NCBI GenBank assembly: GCA_026545765.1
Contig: CM048843.1
Location: 13,415,501-13,479,500, forward strand
Length of the DNA: 64,000 nt
Direction: 5' to 3'
Origin: Plantago major
Taxonomy: Eukaryota; Streptophyta; Magnoliopsida; Lamiales; Plantaginaceae
This document shows positions 1 to 10,480 of the stretch, piece by piece. Every line of letters begins with the position of its first letter. Position 1 is the stretch's first letter. The position numbers and the translations under genes are program-made. The notes under the pieces are model-generated. The model worked only from the letters and a program-made list of their open reading frames with translations, was not told the DNA's origin and made no database searches.

Positions 1-3000
1 CTAGCCTCCCAGTCAATTTCTGCACATCTTTAACACACTTGGGGGAAGGGATGTTAGCAATAGAACAAATTTGATCAGGGTTAGCCTCAATACCTCTTTG
101 TGTGACCAAGTATCCAAGGAATTTCCTAGAGGAGACTCCAAAGGAGCACTTGGCTGGATTCAACTTCATGTTGTATCTGCGGAGAACTGAGAAGGCTTGG
201 CGGAGATGGTCTAGGTGTTGGTCGGCGACCAGGGATTTGACTAGCATGTCGTCGATGTACACCTCCAGGGTGTCCCCCAGCATGCTAGCGAACATGCGGT
301 TGACTAGGCGCTGGTAAGTGGCTCCCGCATTCTTGAGTCCAAATGGCATGACCTTGTAACAGAAGGTTCCCCTCTCTGTGACGAAGGCCGTCTTCTCTTG
401 ATCTTCCGGGTGCATCAATATCTGGTTGTAACCTGAGAAGGCGTCCATGAAGCTTAGAAGCTCATGTCCTGCTGTAGCGTCCACTAGCATGTCTATGTGT
501 GGAAGTGGAAAAGAATCCTCCGGGCACGCTTTGTTGAGGTCAGTGAAGTCTATGCACACTCACCACTTGCCATTTTTCTTCTTTACTACCACAACGTTGG
601 CTAACCAGTCTGGGTAGTGTACTTCGCGGACTGATCCAATATCAAGTAACTTCTGGACTTCTTCATTGATAACTTTGTTCCGCTCTGGAGTGAACTTCCT
701 CCGTTTCTGTCTGACTGGTGGGTAGTCTGGGTCGACCTCAAGTCTGTGGGTGATTACCTCTGGGTCAACTCCTGTCATGTCTGTATGTGACCAAGCAAAG
801 CAGTCATGGTGAACTTTGAGAAATGTGATCAGTTGTTCTCGTAGCTCTGGTCTCAACCTTGCCCCAATCTGAACTTTGTGATCTGGATGGTCTGGGTGAA
901 TCAGAACTTCATCGAGCTCTTCCATCCCTGGCTGGTCTACCAAGGATGGAATTATAGCTTGACGGACTGTCTACGATCAGGAACTTTGTTGGTAGGTTGA
1001 TGCCTTCCGCATAGACAGGAAGGGTAACACTCCCAACCGTGTACTTCTTTTCTCCACTGAAGCCATACAAAGTTGTCGGCTGACGAAGGATGGCAGCCTC
1101 ATCTATGCCCATTTCTGTCAGAGCATCTAGGAAAATGATGTTAGCAGAGCTCCCATTGTCAATGAGAACTCTCTTCATAAGACAGTTTGCAATAAGAATT
1201 GAAATAACTAAAGCATCGTCATGAGGATTGATTAGTTGCTTAGACTCTTGGTCTGAGAAGCTAATAGTCAAGTCAGACGAAGAGGTGTCTGATGCCCTGC
1301 GAGCGTTAGGCTCAGGCCTTACCGTTTGCCTACTATGGCGCTTCGCCGCAGAGTATGAGACACCGCTGATCTCTGACCCCCCAGAGATTACGTTGATCAC
1401 CTTGTTGGTCTGAGCGGCTCAGGCAGATCAGTGCCCTGCCGAGTGGCGAGGGTCTTTTTACCTTTGTCAGAGAGGTACTCCGTCAAGTGCCCTCTCTTGA
1501 AGAGCTCGGCTACCTCCAATCGCAGGGAGATTCACTCTGCATTCGTATGACCATGGTCTCCATGAAACTCACACCACTTGCTGGAGTTTCTTTGATCTGG
1601 AGGTGTCCTGAGTTTTCCTGGCCATCTAACTCTGTCACCCATGCTTTTCATGACTGCTACACACTCCTCTGGTTCAATGTTGAGGGAGTAACTCGGAGGC
1701 GGTGCTCGGGTTTCTGTTCTCCTCTGTTGGACTGGAGGGCGAGGTGGATTCACAACATGACCATGTCTTCTCTCAGTCGGGTATGGCCTAGCACGATAGT
1801 CTGGAACCCTTCGTTCAACTCGTCTGTCAGGCTTGGGCTCCTTGCGAACACTTTTGCTTGACATGTAAGGTCTGTTGGCATCATCCTCCTCCCATTTTAT
1901 CTGAGCTCCATTGTTCGACAGGGGTACATGGTCAGCTCCTTGTACAACCCCGAGTTGGGTGGTAACCCTTTGCGGAAGGCGTTGACGGCAGTGTCCTTGT
2001 TACAATTGGGGATTGACACCTTCTCCTTGTTGAATCTTGCGACGTATTCCCTGAGAGATTCGTTAGGTCTTTGCCGGACGCTATATAAGTCGTCCGGCAG
2101 TTTCAAAAGCTTGCGACTGCTTGCGAATTGTTCCACAAAGCAGTCGACTAATTGGACAAAAGAAGAAATGAAATTGTTGGGTAAGTTGGTATACCATTGT
2201 AGGGCTGGTCCGATCAGACTGGAACCAAACCCTTTGCACATACATGCCTCACGGAGATCCCTGGGGATGGCTATGGTGAACATCCTCTGCTTGTACTGTG
2301 AGACATGGTCGTCCGGGTCCGTCGTTCCATCATAGAGCTTCATGCTTGGGAAGGTGAACTTGGTTGGCATCTCCACCAAGGCTATAACATCGGCGAAGGG
2401 AGAGTCAGCAAAGCTGTAGGGTAAGCTCTTCTTGATTGGTGCTGGCACTCCAGGGATCCTTTGGATCATCTCTTCCAAGCTCACCAGTTTGGAGGCTAGC
2501 TCCTCGTTGCTACTTCCGTGACCTGCAGAGAGGGTTAGCAAGTGATCTACCTGACTTGTGCTTTGGTTGCGTTGTTGAGGTGATTCATCGTTCATCCTTG
2601 GGTTAGCACCTTCGAACGAAACCCTCCTGCTGGTGGTACCCTGAGTGATCTCAAGGGATGGCCTTGGCGGAGCGCTCACCACTTGAGAGACTGGAGTTAC
2701 GGGAATCACCCATCCTGTCTCTTCAAAGGTTAGCTGTCAAGCCTCAATCGTGTTGCGTGGTGGGTTCTCCACCCCAGTGCCATGAGTCAGTCGGCGAGAC
2801 GAGGCCGCGTCCAATGTTGGAGCCTCCTGGTGGACGACAGACTCAACCCTTTCCTTCAAGAGCGAGTTCTCCTGGCGGACAGTGCGGTTCTCGTCCTCAA
2901 GGAGCTTGATCTTCTTGGCGTTCTCTTGCATCTGGGCCGCCAAGGTTTTGATCTGAGTGACGACGTTCACCTCCTCTACCTCTTCCAGAACGTATTCGTC

Positions 3001-4037
3001 TAAGTGCGTCATGATGATTGCTTAGCGTATCGCAGTTGTTGCTACTGGATTGTCTTGTTTGATAGCCGGGGCCCCACAATGGGCGCCAAATTATAGACGC
3101 TCGGAAATCTACAATCAAAATTAGGGTTAGAGATTGGGGGGCCACCGACAACCTGCAAGGCAACAATAGCAAACAGAGACGTGAGATTCCGAGGTGACAC
3201 CGGTGTGGTGCCGACCGAAGGGACTCTGACGCTCAAGTTAGATGACTGATAGAAGGAGTAATCAAATGAAAGAAACAAAGAGGGAGAGATGGTGGCAAGC
3301 GTCGACTTATCCTGTTGGTTGAGTCGGTTCGGCTACGTGGTGGACGAACACCGGCAGTGGGCTAGCTGACCTTACGGGAAGGAGCTAGCTGGCAGTTGTC
3401 TGACAGAGATGGATGATGGCGGATGGTTGAAGGTTGATGATGGATGGTGATGAGCGATGGTGGATGATGATAGGTGACGGCTGATGTTGATCAGAGAGCT
3501 TGAGAGAGATGGAGGCGTGAGAGATTGATTGCTAGAGTTTGTTGCAGTTAGAATGCGATGATCTCTACATCTCCTCAGCCTTCTCTATATAACCCACCCA
3601 TCGTTGGAGTCTGCCCGTGAATCTCGGGGAGGTCGTTGGAACGGATTAGACCGTGTCTCAAGTAGTTAGGAGAGCGGACGTAAGTCGGTTGCTTACTGAC
3701 GGACTAAGTTAGTCAAGCTACTGGAGTTGGTTAGTCTGTTAGTCAGGTGCTGACTGACAGAGTCAATCATGCAAGGTTGGGCGAGCTAGGTGAGCTAGCT
3801 AGCTTGTCGACCAGCTGGAAGGTTGGCAAGGTGTGAGCTAGTCAGGTTGCATGCGGGCTGATTGGCTGCATGGATGACTCAGCTAGGTGGGCTTGCTAAC
3901 TGGACTTTGGAGTCCAACTCACGTATGAAGTCAAGGCGGACTCATTAATGGATTGTGGGTTGGGCTGTAGCCCTGATGGGCCGATCCGTTAATCTAGTTG
4001 ACAAGAGCGAATTTTGGCCAATATAGTTTGTCCCCCA
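1..4037 (-). mobile_element. Ty3/gypsy LTR retrotransposon, 5' part, broken
   Basis: This is the 5' part of a Ty3/gypsy element read on the minus strand; it continues past the left edge of the window. Parts, in minus-strand order, are one LTR (about 3092-4037), a primer-binding-type motif (TTGGCGCC, about 3080-3091), gag (about 1900-3012), an aspartic protease region (about 900-1400) and reverse transcriptase (about 1-900). Gag starts with a heptad-rich coiled coil and then shows a Retrotrans_gag-like stretch (ALQWYTNLP, VEQFASS, LREYVARF). The protease region contains the IVDSPSSYNSILGRPA block and the RT region contains VVVKKKNGKW, both typical of plant Ty3 elements. The frame is interrupted at several points (about three or more in the visible part), so the copy is a fossil. 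A Tat-like lineage is likely from the gag and primer-site type, but this is not proven. Age cannot be estimated because the second LTR is outside the window. Confidence 0.9.
3092..4037 (-). repeat. LTR of the Ty3/gypsy element
   Basis: On the minus strand the LTR appears to start with TGGGGGACAAAC at 4037 and to end next to the primer-binding-type motif near 3092. The start is TG and the downstream neighbour is TTGGCGCC, as expected for a 5' LTR. The inner boundary is accurate only to a few bases because no second LTR is available for comparison. The sequence CGTTA beyond 4037 is the presumed target duplication, untested. Confidence 0.7.
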
Positions 4038-4079
4038 TAACGTGGGCGACTTCTAAAACGGAGGAGTATATATATACTA

Positions 4080-4328
4080 CTTCTCCGTCCGTCCATATTA
4101 CCCACTTTGACTTTTCGGTCAGTTGTCAACTTAGACTACAAATTAATCTTACACTGCAAATGTAAAATGTTCAATTAAATTATATTATGAAACTTTAGTA
4201 CTTAAAATATCATAATATAATTTAATTGAATATTTTACATTTACCGTTTAAGATTTATTCGTAGTCAAAGTTGAAAATGGTTGACCGAAAAAAGTCAAAA
4301 TGGGTAATATGGGATGGGACGGAGGAAG
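4080..4328. mobile_element. Stowaway-type MITE (Tc1/mariner-derived)
   Basis: This 249-bp element has terminal inverted repeats CTTCTCCGTCC (left) and CTTCCTCCGTCCC (right, read inward), matching the Stowaway consensus CTCCCTCCGTCC. It is flanked by TA on both sides (4078-4079 and 4329-4330), the Stowaway target site. The whole element is a near-perfect palindrome: CATATTACCCACTTTGAC on the left pairs with GTCAAAATGGGTAATATG on the right, and the AT-rich centre is also self-complementary. It has no coding capacity and lies about 40 bp outside the Ty3 LTR. Confidence 0.9.
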
Positions 4329-4452
4329 TAGCATTTACGTAACACACTACGTGTGTTAAAGGGTTTTTATATAAACCAATGAATATGTGATTGAAAAAAA
4401 AGAGAAAACATTTAAAAATAATAAATAAAAGGGAGAAACTTACGCCAATGGG

Positions 4453-5435
4453 TAGGGCTGAGCATCGGTTCAGAACCGAACCGAATAAAATCGAAAACCG
4501 AAATAGTATGGTTTTGTCAAACCGAGAACCTAACCGATCTCAGTTGGGTTTTGGCCTGAACCGAACCGAATTTTTCGGTTCGGTTCGGGCCAAAACCGAA
4601 CTTAACCTAACTTTATAAAAAAAAAAGAAAAACACCAAAAAAAATTTTTGGTCTTAATGACGCAACAAAACATGTACTCAACTTCAAAAACAACTTCAGC
4701 TGCGCAACCGACGCATTAACAAAAAACAAAAACAAAAAAAGAGAGAAGAAATTTAAAAAGACTGGTGGGCATCAACAAAAACAAACCCAACCCACCCATC
4801 CACACATTCATCATCATACACATCTGCAATCTCCAAATAAAGCCTAGGAAGGTTCGTAATTGATCTTTTAAAAGTTCGCAGTTTACAGCACCTGATTGGA
4901 GTTCGATTGGACTGATTGGAGTTCGTAGAGAGTGACTGGAGCTCGATTCGACTGGAGGAACTCGGAAGACGGAAGATGGAAGATGGAGGACGTCGATTGG
5001 ACTGATTGGCCGGAACTCGGAGATCGACGTGGTCGACTGGAGGAGATCGGCGTGGTCGACTGGCAGTCGACTGGTGGAGACTGGAGGAGGAGATCGGCGT
5101 GGTCGACTGGTGGTGGAGGAGATCGGCGTGATGCAGGTGGCGATCGGGTGGAGACTGAGGAGGCGAGGCGGATCGTTGGTGGTGGAGGAATTTGGAAAGG
5201 ATTTTGGGTGAATTAGGTTTTTGGATAAGAGTATTAGAGTAGTATAAAATATGAGTCTTCCATTTTTTTAGTTTATTTCGGTTTGGACCTAAACCGTCGA
5301 TTTTAAACCGAACCGAAAACCGAATAATTAAAAATCCTGGAACCGAGAACCGAACCTCGGTTCAAACTGAAAACCGAGTTTTTCGGTTTGGTTTCGGTCG
5401 GTTTTTTGGTTCGGTCTCGTTTCTGCTCAGTCCTA
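4453..5435. mobile_element. Non-autonomous hAT transposon
   Basis: This 983-bp element is bounded by a perfect 8-bp direct repeat CCAATGGG (4445-4452 and 5436-5443), the target duplication length of hAT transposons. Its ends are inverted: TAGGGCTGAGCA on the left and TAGGACTGAGCA read inward on the right. The outer 150 bp on each side are packed with AACCGAACCG/CGGTTCGGTT units, likely subterminal transposase-binding repeats. The middle (about 4660-5220) is unrelated to the ends and contains iterated GATCGGCGTGGTCGACTGG-like units (about 5020-5150). No transposase domain is visible, so it must depend on a partner element. Open frames in the middle look like artefacts of the repeat. Confidence 0.85.
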
Positions 5436-5640
5436 CCAATGGGATTCGAACCCTGCACCTTCTACTGAAACAATGACACATGTACGTACCAGATTCAAAT
5501 TGAATTAGTAAGATCAACAGATGAGATTTAAATTGCATTACAAAATTAGTGAAACTTTTTGAATTATTATATTACTTTGAATATACTGTAATATATAAAG
5601 TTGATGGGCTAAATCCACCCGATTCATTCAAATTCCAGCC
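5436..5640. other. Spacer after the hAT element
   Basis: AT-rich sequence. It resumes the insertion target with a B-box-like GATTCGAACCC, but there is no recognisable tRNA or gene. Confidence 0.4.
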
Positions 5641-6110
5641 ATCCTACGTGGAATTTTGATACGGTTGAGCAGAGTCCGAATATGGGGACGTATTAGTGTT
5701 GTTGCTAAGGATCATGAGGGCAATGTTATTGCTTGGTGAATTTTTTTTATGTCTTGTGGTTGCTGAAAATGCGGAAGGTTGGCCAGCATAATTAAGAACA
5801 AAGTCTGTTCGAGATTTTGAGTGGCAACATGTAGTAATTGAAAGGGATTGTTCTTGGGTGATTAGATCTCTTAAATCGACAAATTTTAGCTTTGCCCCTT
5901 TGTTTCATTTTTCAAAGAAGTTCAGGTATTTGATGGAGAATTAAGCTTTGCCAAAGTAAACGTGAGGGTAACATTTTAGCACATAGATTATCAGTTGGGT
6001 GTTCTTATGATGATGTTGGTTTCGTATATTTGTATTATCCACACCAAGATCGTTTTAGCATATATCGTTATATTGGTATATTTGTTACTAGACGTGCTTT
6101 TTTCTGTTAA
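5640..6110 (+). pseudogene. Decayed RNase H-like (RVT_3) domain fragment
   Basis: Pieces of a plant RNase H-like domain, the type found at the end of LINE open reading frames and in related dispersed plant genes, can be read on the plus strand in more than one frame. The visible blocks are SVVAKDHEGNVIAW (first acidic strand, about 5690-5740), HVVIERDCSWVIRSLKS (about 5830-5880) and REGNILAHRLSVGCSYDD (about 5960-6015), in the correct order and spacing. An in-frame stop follows the first block and frame changes separate the blocks, so this cannot code. No reverse transcriptase or poly-A tail is visible next to it, so LINE remnant and dispersed RNase H pseudogene cannot be separated. Confidence 0.7.
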
Positions 6111-6450
6111 GGAGATAGAAGAGATACACATGAGCTAATTGGTGGTGTGTTGATCTTTACATGTCTATCAACAACAATTCATACGTGAAGACTTTCAAGT
6201 TCATTTTCATTATTTATAAGATTCGATCGGTAGGATGAGGTATAAGGGTTCTCTTCTCTACGGTCTCTGGCTGGAAGGACTGGTTCTATCCAACCCGAAT
6301 TCAACCCCATTCGAAATAATGATGCCCAGGTACGGTCTAGCATATACTCGAACCCGTTCCATACCTATGTTATAAGACCCGATCAATGCATTTTTTGATT
6401 TAGTTAGTAAAAAGTAGATTTTTCTCCGACTGGGGTGGGGAGTCTGCATA
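6111..6450. other. Intergenic sequence without recognisable feature
   Basis: No supported gene, RNA or element end was seen. One short minus-strand open frame (6258-6449) shows no family resemblance. Confidence 0.4.
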
Positions 6451-6750
6451 TACTCTCTAGGCGGGAAAACTCTCTTCGATCTTCACTCTACTTTCTTGAT
6501 TCATAACATGCCTGGGGGATATGATACTCTCTAGGTGGGGAAACTCAATTCGATCTTATCTCTACTTTCTTGATCTCCATAACAAGTTGGGTGAGGGGGA
6601 TCAGCTTATACTCTCTAGGCGGATAAAATGTCTTCGATCTTCTCTGTACTTTCTTGATCTCCACGACGGGCCGGTTTGGAAGTGGTCCAGTACTCTAAAC
6701 TCTCTTCTATCTTCCCTCTACTTTCTCATCCATAATGGGCCCGGAGGATT
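6451..6750. repeat. Tandem repeat, four units of 74-84 bp
   Basis: Four imperfect units begin at about 6451, 6525, 6609 and 6691. Each starts TACTCT(CTAGG) and contains CTTCGATCTT and CTACTTTCTTGAT-like blocks. The array ends in a run of 20 G at 6751-6770. Confidence 0.8.
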
Positions 6751-6770
6751 GGGGGGGGGGGGGGGGGGGG

Positions 6771-6970
6771 AACCGTACCATGTGAAATTATATTTGCAGA
6801 ATAATAATTTTTGTGTTTTTGGTGAGGTGATGCATACCACTGCGGGGTTGTTGGGAACCGGTGGGTTGGAAAAAATAACCGTAGCATGTGAAATTAATTA
6901 AGTTTGTATAATTTTTTTTGTGTGTGTTGTGGGGTGACCACATACCACCGCAGGGTTGTTTGGAACAACC
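6771..6970. repeat. Two-unit direct repeat of about 110-120 bp
   Basis: Two imperfect copies of a block that starts AACCGTA(C/G)CATGTGAAATTA and ends ACCRC(A/T)GGGTTGTTGGAAC lie head to tail (about 6771-6860 and 6879-6970). Confidence 0.6.
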
Positions 6971-7391
6971 CTATTGATTGTGTTGTATACTTTTGTATTT
7001 TATTTTGGTTCCGTTTGAGGGATATTTGTTTTAAAAAAAAAACATGTACATGTTACTAATTAACAGGTCGGGTACGGTAGGACCCTATTTTTACATTTTT
7101 TATAGTTAACATAAATAAACACATAAATTTATCTACCTTATTTTCTCGATTAATCCCCTTTCTATTTATTATTAAAAGTGAACTATACCGTGGCTACGGG
7201 TTAGTACTAGTTTTTTATTTTACTTAGTCTTATAAAAGTCCTATACTATTAAGAAAGTCCAAAAAGTCCACTGGTTTTCTACAGAAATTGGCTAGTTTTT
7301 ACATTGACCCATTTTTCATTTTCGCGGGTCAAATTACCGGGTTTTCGGGTCGAAATTTATCCGGGTCATACCGTTTTAAATATGGGTATAG
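6971..7391. other. AT-rich spacer with a possible Helitron 3' end
   Basis: Mostly AT-rich sequence. A short stem CCGT-GGCT-ACGG (7188-7199) followed by TTAGTACTAG ending at 7210 has the layout of a Helitron 3' terminus (hairpin, about 10 bases, CTRR, then T). The matching 5' end was not found. TCCTATACTATTAAGAAAG near 7241 resembles a Helitron 5' start. Both are weak. Confidence 0.3.
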
Positions 7392-7399
7392 TATAAATA
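7392..7399 (+). promoter_or_regulatory. TATA box
   Basis: TATAAATA lies in an otherwise pyrimidine-rich leader. It is about 30 bp upstream of a plausible transcription start and about 400 bp before the first ATG exon at 7791. Confidence 0.55.
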
Positions 7400-8729
7400 G
7401 GTTTTTTCCCCTTTTTTTCCTCATTTTCAGCAGATTCTTTCCATTTTTCGGATTTCTCTCCTTTTTTTTGGCGATTTTGGCGAAAAACCTAGTTTCTGGA
7501 GCGGTTTCATTGCGCGATTCTCAGGTAATGTATGTTTTTAACTCGATTCTCTTGTTTTTGTGTTCGTTTTTACCTTTTGTTGCTTCGTTTCTGCTTAATC
7601 GATGATGTATGTTTCAGTTTCGAGCGGTTTCGAGCAGTTGTTGCTTATTTTACTGTGTTTTCATCCCGATCCATCAGGTAATCTGTTGAAACTCGTTTTG
7701 TTTGCGTTTTTAAAGTTGTTTTCAGTTCGTTTTCTGTTTAATCGGTGATTTTAACCTTTTTTTTACTCGTTTTTGCTTGATAGGTATTAAATGGCGGAAT
7801 CGAATACGGAACAAGTGAACACGGAGATTCCTGTCCTCCTTAATTCTGTTTCTGGTATAGTTTATTGTTTTTTAGTTCCTTTATGGTTCGTATTTGAGAT
7901 TTTGTCGCTACATAAGTGGTTTTTTAGATGTGATTCATGTTGTAAGTTAGTTCCTGATGTGTTTTTGGTGTTTTCTGAGTTTTGATATGAGTGTTTTTGC
8001 TAGATTTATTCTTTTTACAGTTTGGATATGAGTTGTTTCGATCGGTTTATTGATTTGAGTTATGAATTTGTTCGCATATATTCGTAGTGTTTTGGATCTC
8101 ATATGAAACGTGCAGATTTATGATTAATGATTTTTTGTTGCTTTGTTGTTGAGTTCGATTAGTTTCTTCGTTGTTGAAACTTGATTCATTGCGTTTTGTT
8201 GCTTCGTTGTCGTTGTTGTTGTTGCTGCTAATGGTTGATGATGATTGATGAGTATCGAACTCAAATTATTGCTAGTGTTGTAGTTTGTGCTATTGATGTA
8301 GTTTGTTGTTTGATTCAGTTTCTTCTCGCGCTTGTTGATTAATGTGTAGTCCTTTGTTTTACGATTTCGATTGGATGATCGTCCTCGCCGCCTCCTCCAG
8401 CCACTCGCTCGTCGGATTTTGGTGAGGATCCTCCTATCAGAATGTGGAGTTCATTCGACTCCAAAGCCAGTGCTTCTGCTATCAGAGTAATCTCTCTCAA
8501 ACCTACCTTGCTTCAGTTGTTTGTTCATCTGATTAGATTAGGTAGTTGTTAGTTGTTACGCCTTCAATTATGAATTGAGGATAAGATTATGTGTTCTAAT
8601 TGGTGTTTTTTAGCTGAAATTGTTTGAATTGAGGCCTGTTGATTGTTTCGTTGGTGATATTTTATCCTGTAATGTATAGTTTAGCTGATGTATGAGGTTG
8701 AATTTACCTTGTTCTGTTTGGTGTATAGT

Positions 8730-9770
8730 AGCTGAATTATCTTAATTTTTTGTCTAGTTTTTAGAGTATATTGTCTAGTTTTTAAGACATATTGTCTAGT
8801 TTTATTATCAAACATGAACATAATTGTCTAGGAAGTTTTGTCTAGTTTTTAGAGGATATTGTCTAGTTTTTATGAAATATTGTCTAGTTTTATTATCAAA
8901 CATGAACATAATTGTCTAATGAAATATTGTCTAGTTTTATTATCAAACATGAACATAATTGTCTAGAAAGTTTTGTCTAGTTTTTAGAGGATATTATCTA
9001 GTTTTTACGAAATATTGTCTAGTTTTATTATCAAACATGAACATAATGTCTATGAAGTGTTGTCTAGTTTTTAAGAAATATTGTCTAGTTTTATTATCAA
9101 ACATGAACATAATTGTCTAATGAAATATTGTCTAGTTTTTAAAGAATATTGTCTAGTTTTTAAGAAAATTTGTCTAGTTTTATTATCAAACAGGAACATA
9201 ATTGTCTAGGAAGTCTTGTCTAGTTTTTAGAGGATATTGTCTAGTTTTTACGAACTATTGTCTAGTTTTATTATCAAACATGAACATAAATTGTCTAGGA
9301 AGTTTTGTCTAGTTTTTAGAGGATAATGTCTAGTTTTTACGAAATATTGTCTAGTTTTATTATCAAACATGAACATTATTGTCTAGGAAGTTTTGTCTAG
9401 TTTTTAGATGATATTGTCTAGTTTTTATAAAATACTGTCTAGTTTTATTATCAAACATGAACATAATTATTTAGGAAGTTTTGTCTAGTTTTTAGTGGAT
9501 ATTGTCTAGTTTTTAGAGTATATTGTCTATATTTTACTATAAATTGTCTAGTTTTTTGTATAAAAATTATATGTTTAGTATAAATTGTCTATGTTTTACT
9601 GTAAATTGTCTAGTTTTTTTTGTATAAATTGGCTATGATTTAGTAGAAATTGTCTATGTTGTTTGTTGTTGGTTTAGTTTTTTTTGTATAAATTGTCTAT
9701 TTTTTACTATAAATTGTCTAGTTTTTTTAATTAAATATTCTATGTTTTAGTAGAAATTGTATATGTTTTT
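8730..9770. repeat. TGTCTAGTTTT minisatellite
   Basis: About 1 kb is made of dozens of degenerate copies of TGTCTAGTTTT(T/A). They are arranged in a higher-order unit of about 90 bp that also contains TTATTATCAAACATGAACAT and CTAGGAAGTTTTGTCTAG. Copies are most regular between 8790 and 9500 and decay toward 9770. Confidence 0.9.
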
Positions 9771-9880
9771 TTTGATGTTTTTGTTGTATGTACTAGGTTT
9801 TCGTAAAAATGGTGGCCGAACAAAGAAATTGAAACGTTGTGGAAGAAGGTGTCTACGAGTGTGATGAAAGCTATTTTGTA

Positions 9881-10480
9881 GATTTATTTAATGTTTTTAA
9901 AAATACATGTATTTTTATAGGTTGTAAAATTTTGATTATTTTGTATACTGAAATTTATTGTTTGATGAATGAAATTGAAGTTCATGTTTATTTTTCTAAT
10001 TTTTTTTTCATTGGATAAATAGGTTGTTACTAATGTATGCATGTTAAACATAGACATTTTTACGATAAACATAGACAATTTGATAACAAAACTAGTCAAT
10101 TTGATGAAAAAATCATAACATGTGGATTTGGATGAACATTTATGAGCTAAGTAACTTATTTTTTAAAGAAAAAATGCGGTTGATTACCAATGGTCGACCA
10201 TGAAAAATTAAACCGTCTAGTTTTAAGGTAAATTATACAGTTTTAACGTTTTTAATTTTTGACTTTCCTATATATAAGGGTCTTTCAGAAACTAATTTCT
10301 TTTATTTAATCTTGGATTGAATTTCTTTGGGCAAAGTCAACCTAATTCTAATTGAACTAGACTATGGAAAATAAAACTACTATGTACTTATGTTCCACTA
10401 CTATTTATTTAAAAATTCGGTTCAGTTTCACTTCAACATCTCCTCCTTTCCCCTTGGAAACCCCGGGAAAATCTGCAGGG
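9881..10480. other. Spacer upstream of the NUP160-like locus
   Basis: AT-rich sequence with scattered degenerate relatives of the minisatellite unit. No separate gene is supported. The last 150 bp are likely promoter and leader of the gene starting at 10481. Confidence 0.4.

Larger units (their letters stand above)
7392..9880 (+). other. Gene-like unit of unknown function with leader introns
   Basis: The layout is that of a plant gene 5' region. A TATA box is followed by a leader exon ending GATTCTCAG|GTAATG near 7524, a second short exon after TTTCAG near 7619, and a third exon that carries ATG at 7791. That exon encodes MAESNTEQVNTEIPVLLNSV and ends TTTCTG|GTATAG at 7854. The following 'intron' is about 1.9 kb and consists largely of a TGTCTAGTTTT minisatellite. 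A possible last exon lies at 9800-9880. I do not recognise the protein and see no long coding exon between, so this may be a pseudogene, a mobile-element leader or a short peptide gene. A similar layout appears at 19666-20560. Confidence 0.35.

Noticed and set aside
4932-5216. Open frame rich in Asp, Trp, Arg and Gly inside the hAT element
   Set aside because: It follows the GATCGGCGTGGTCGACTGG repeat and occurs in two overlapping frames; no domain is visible.
5436-5460. B-box-like GATTCGAACCC, possible tRNA or SINE
   Set aside because: No A box, cloverleaf or tail; the sequence is only the resumed target of the hAT insertion.
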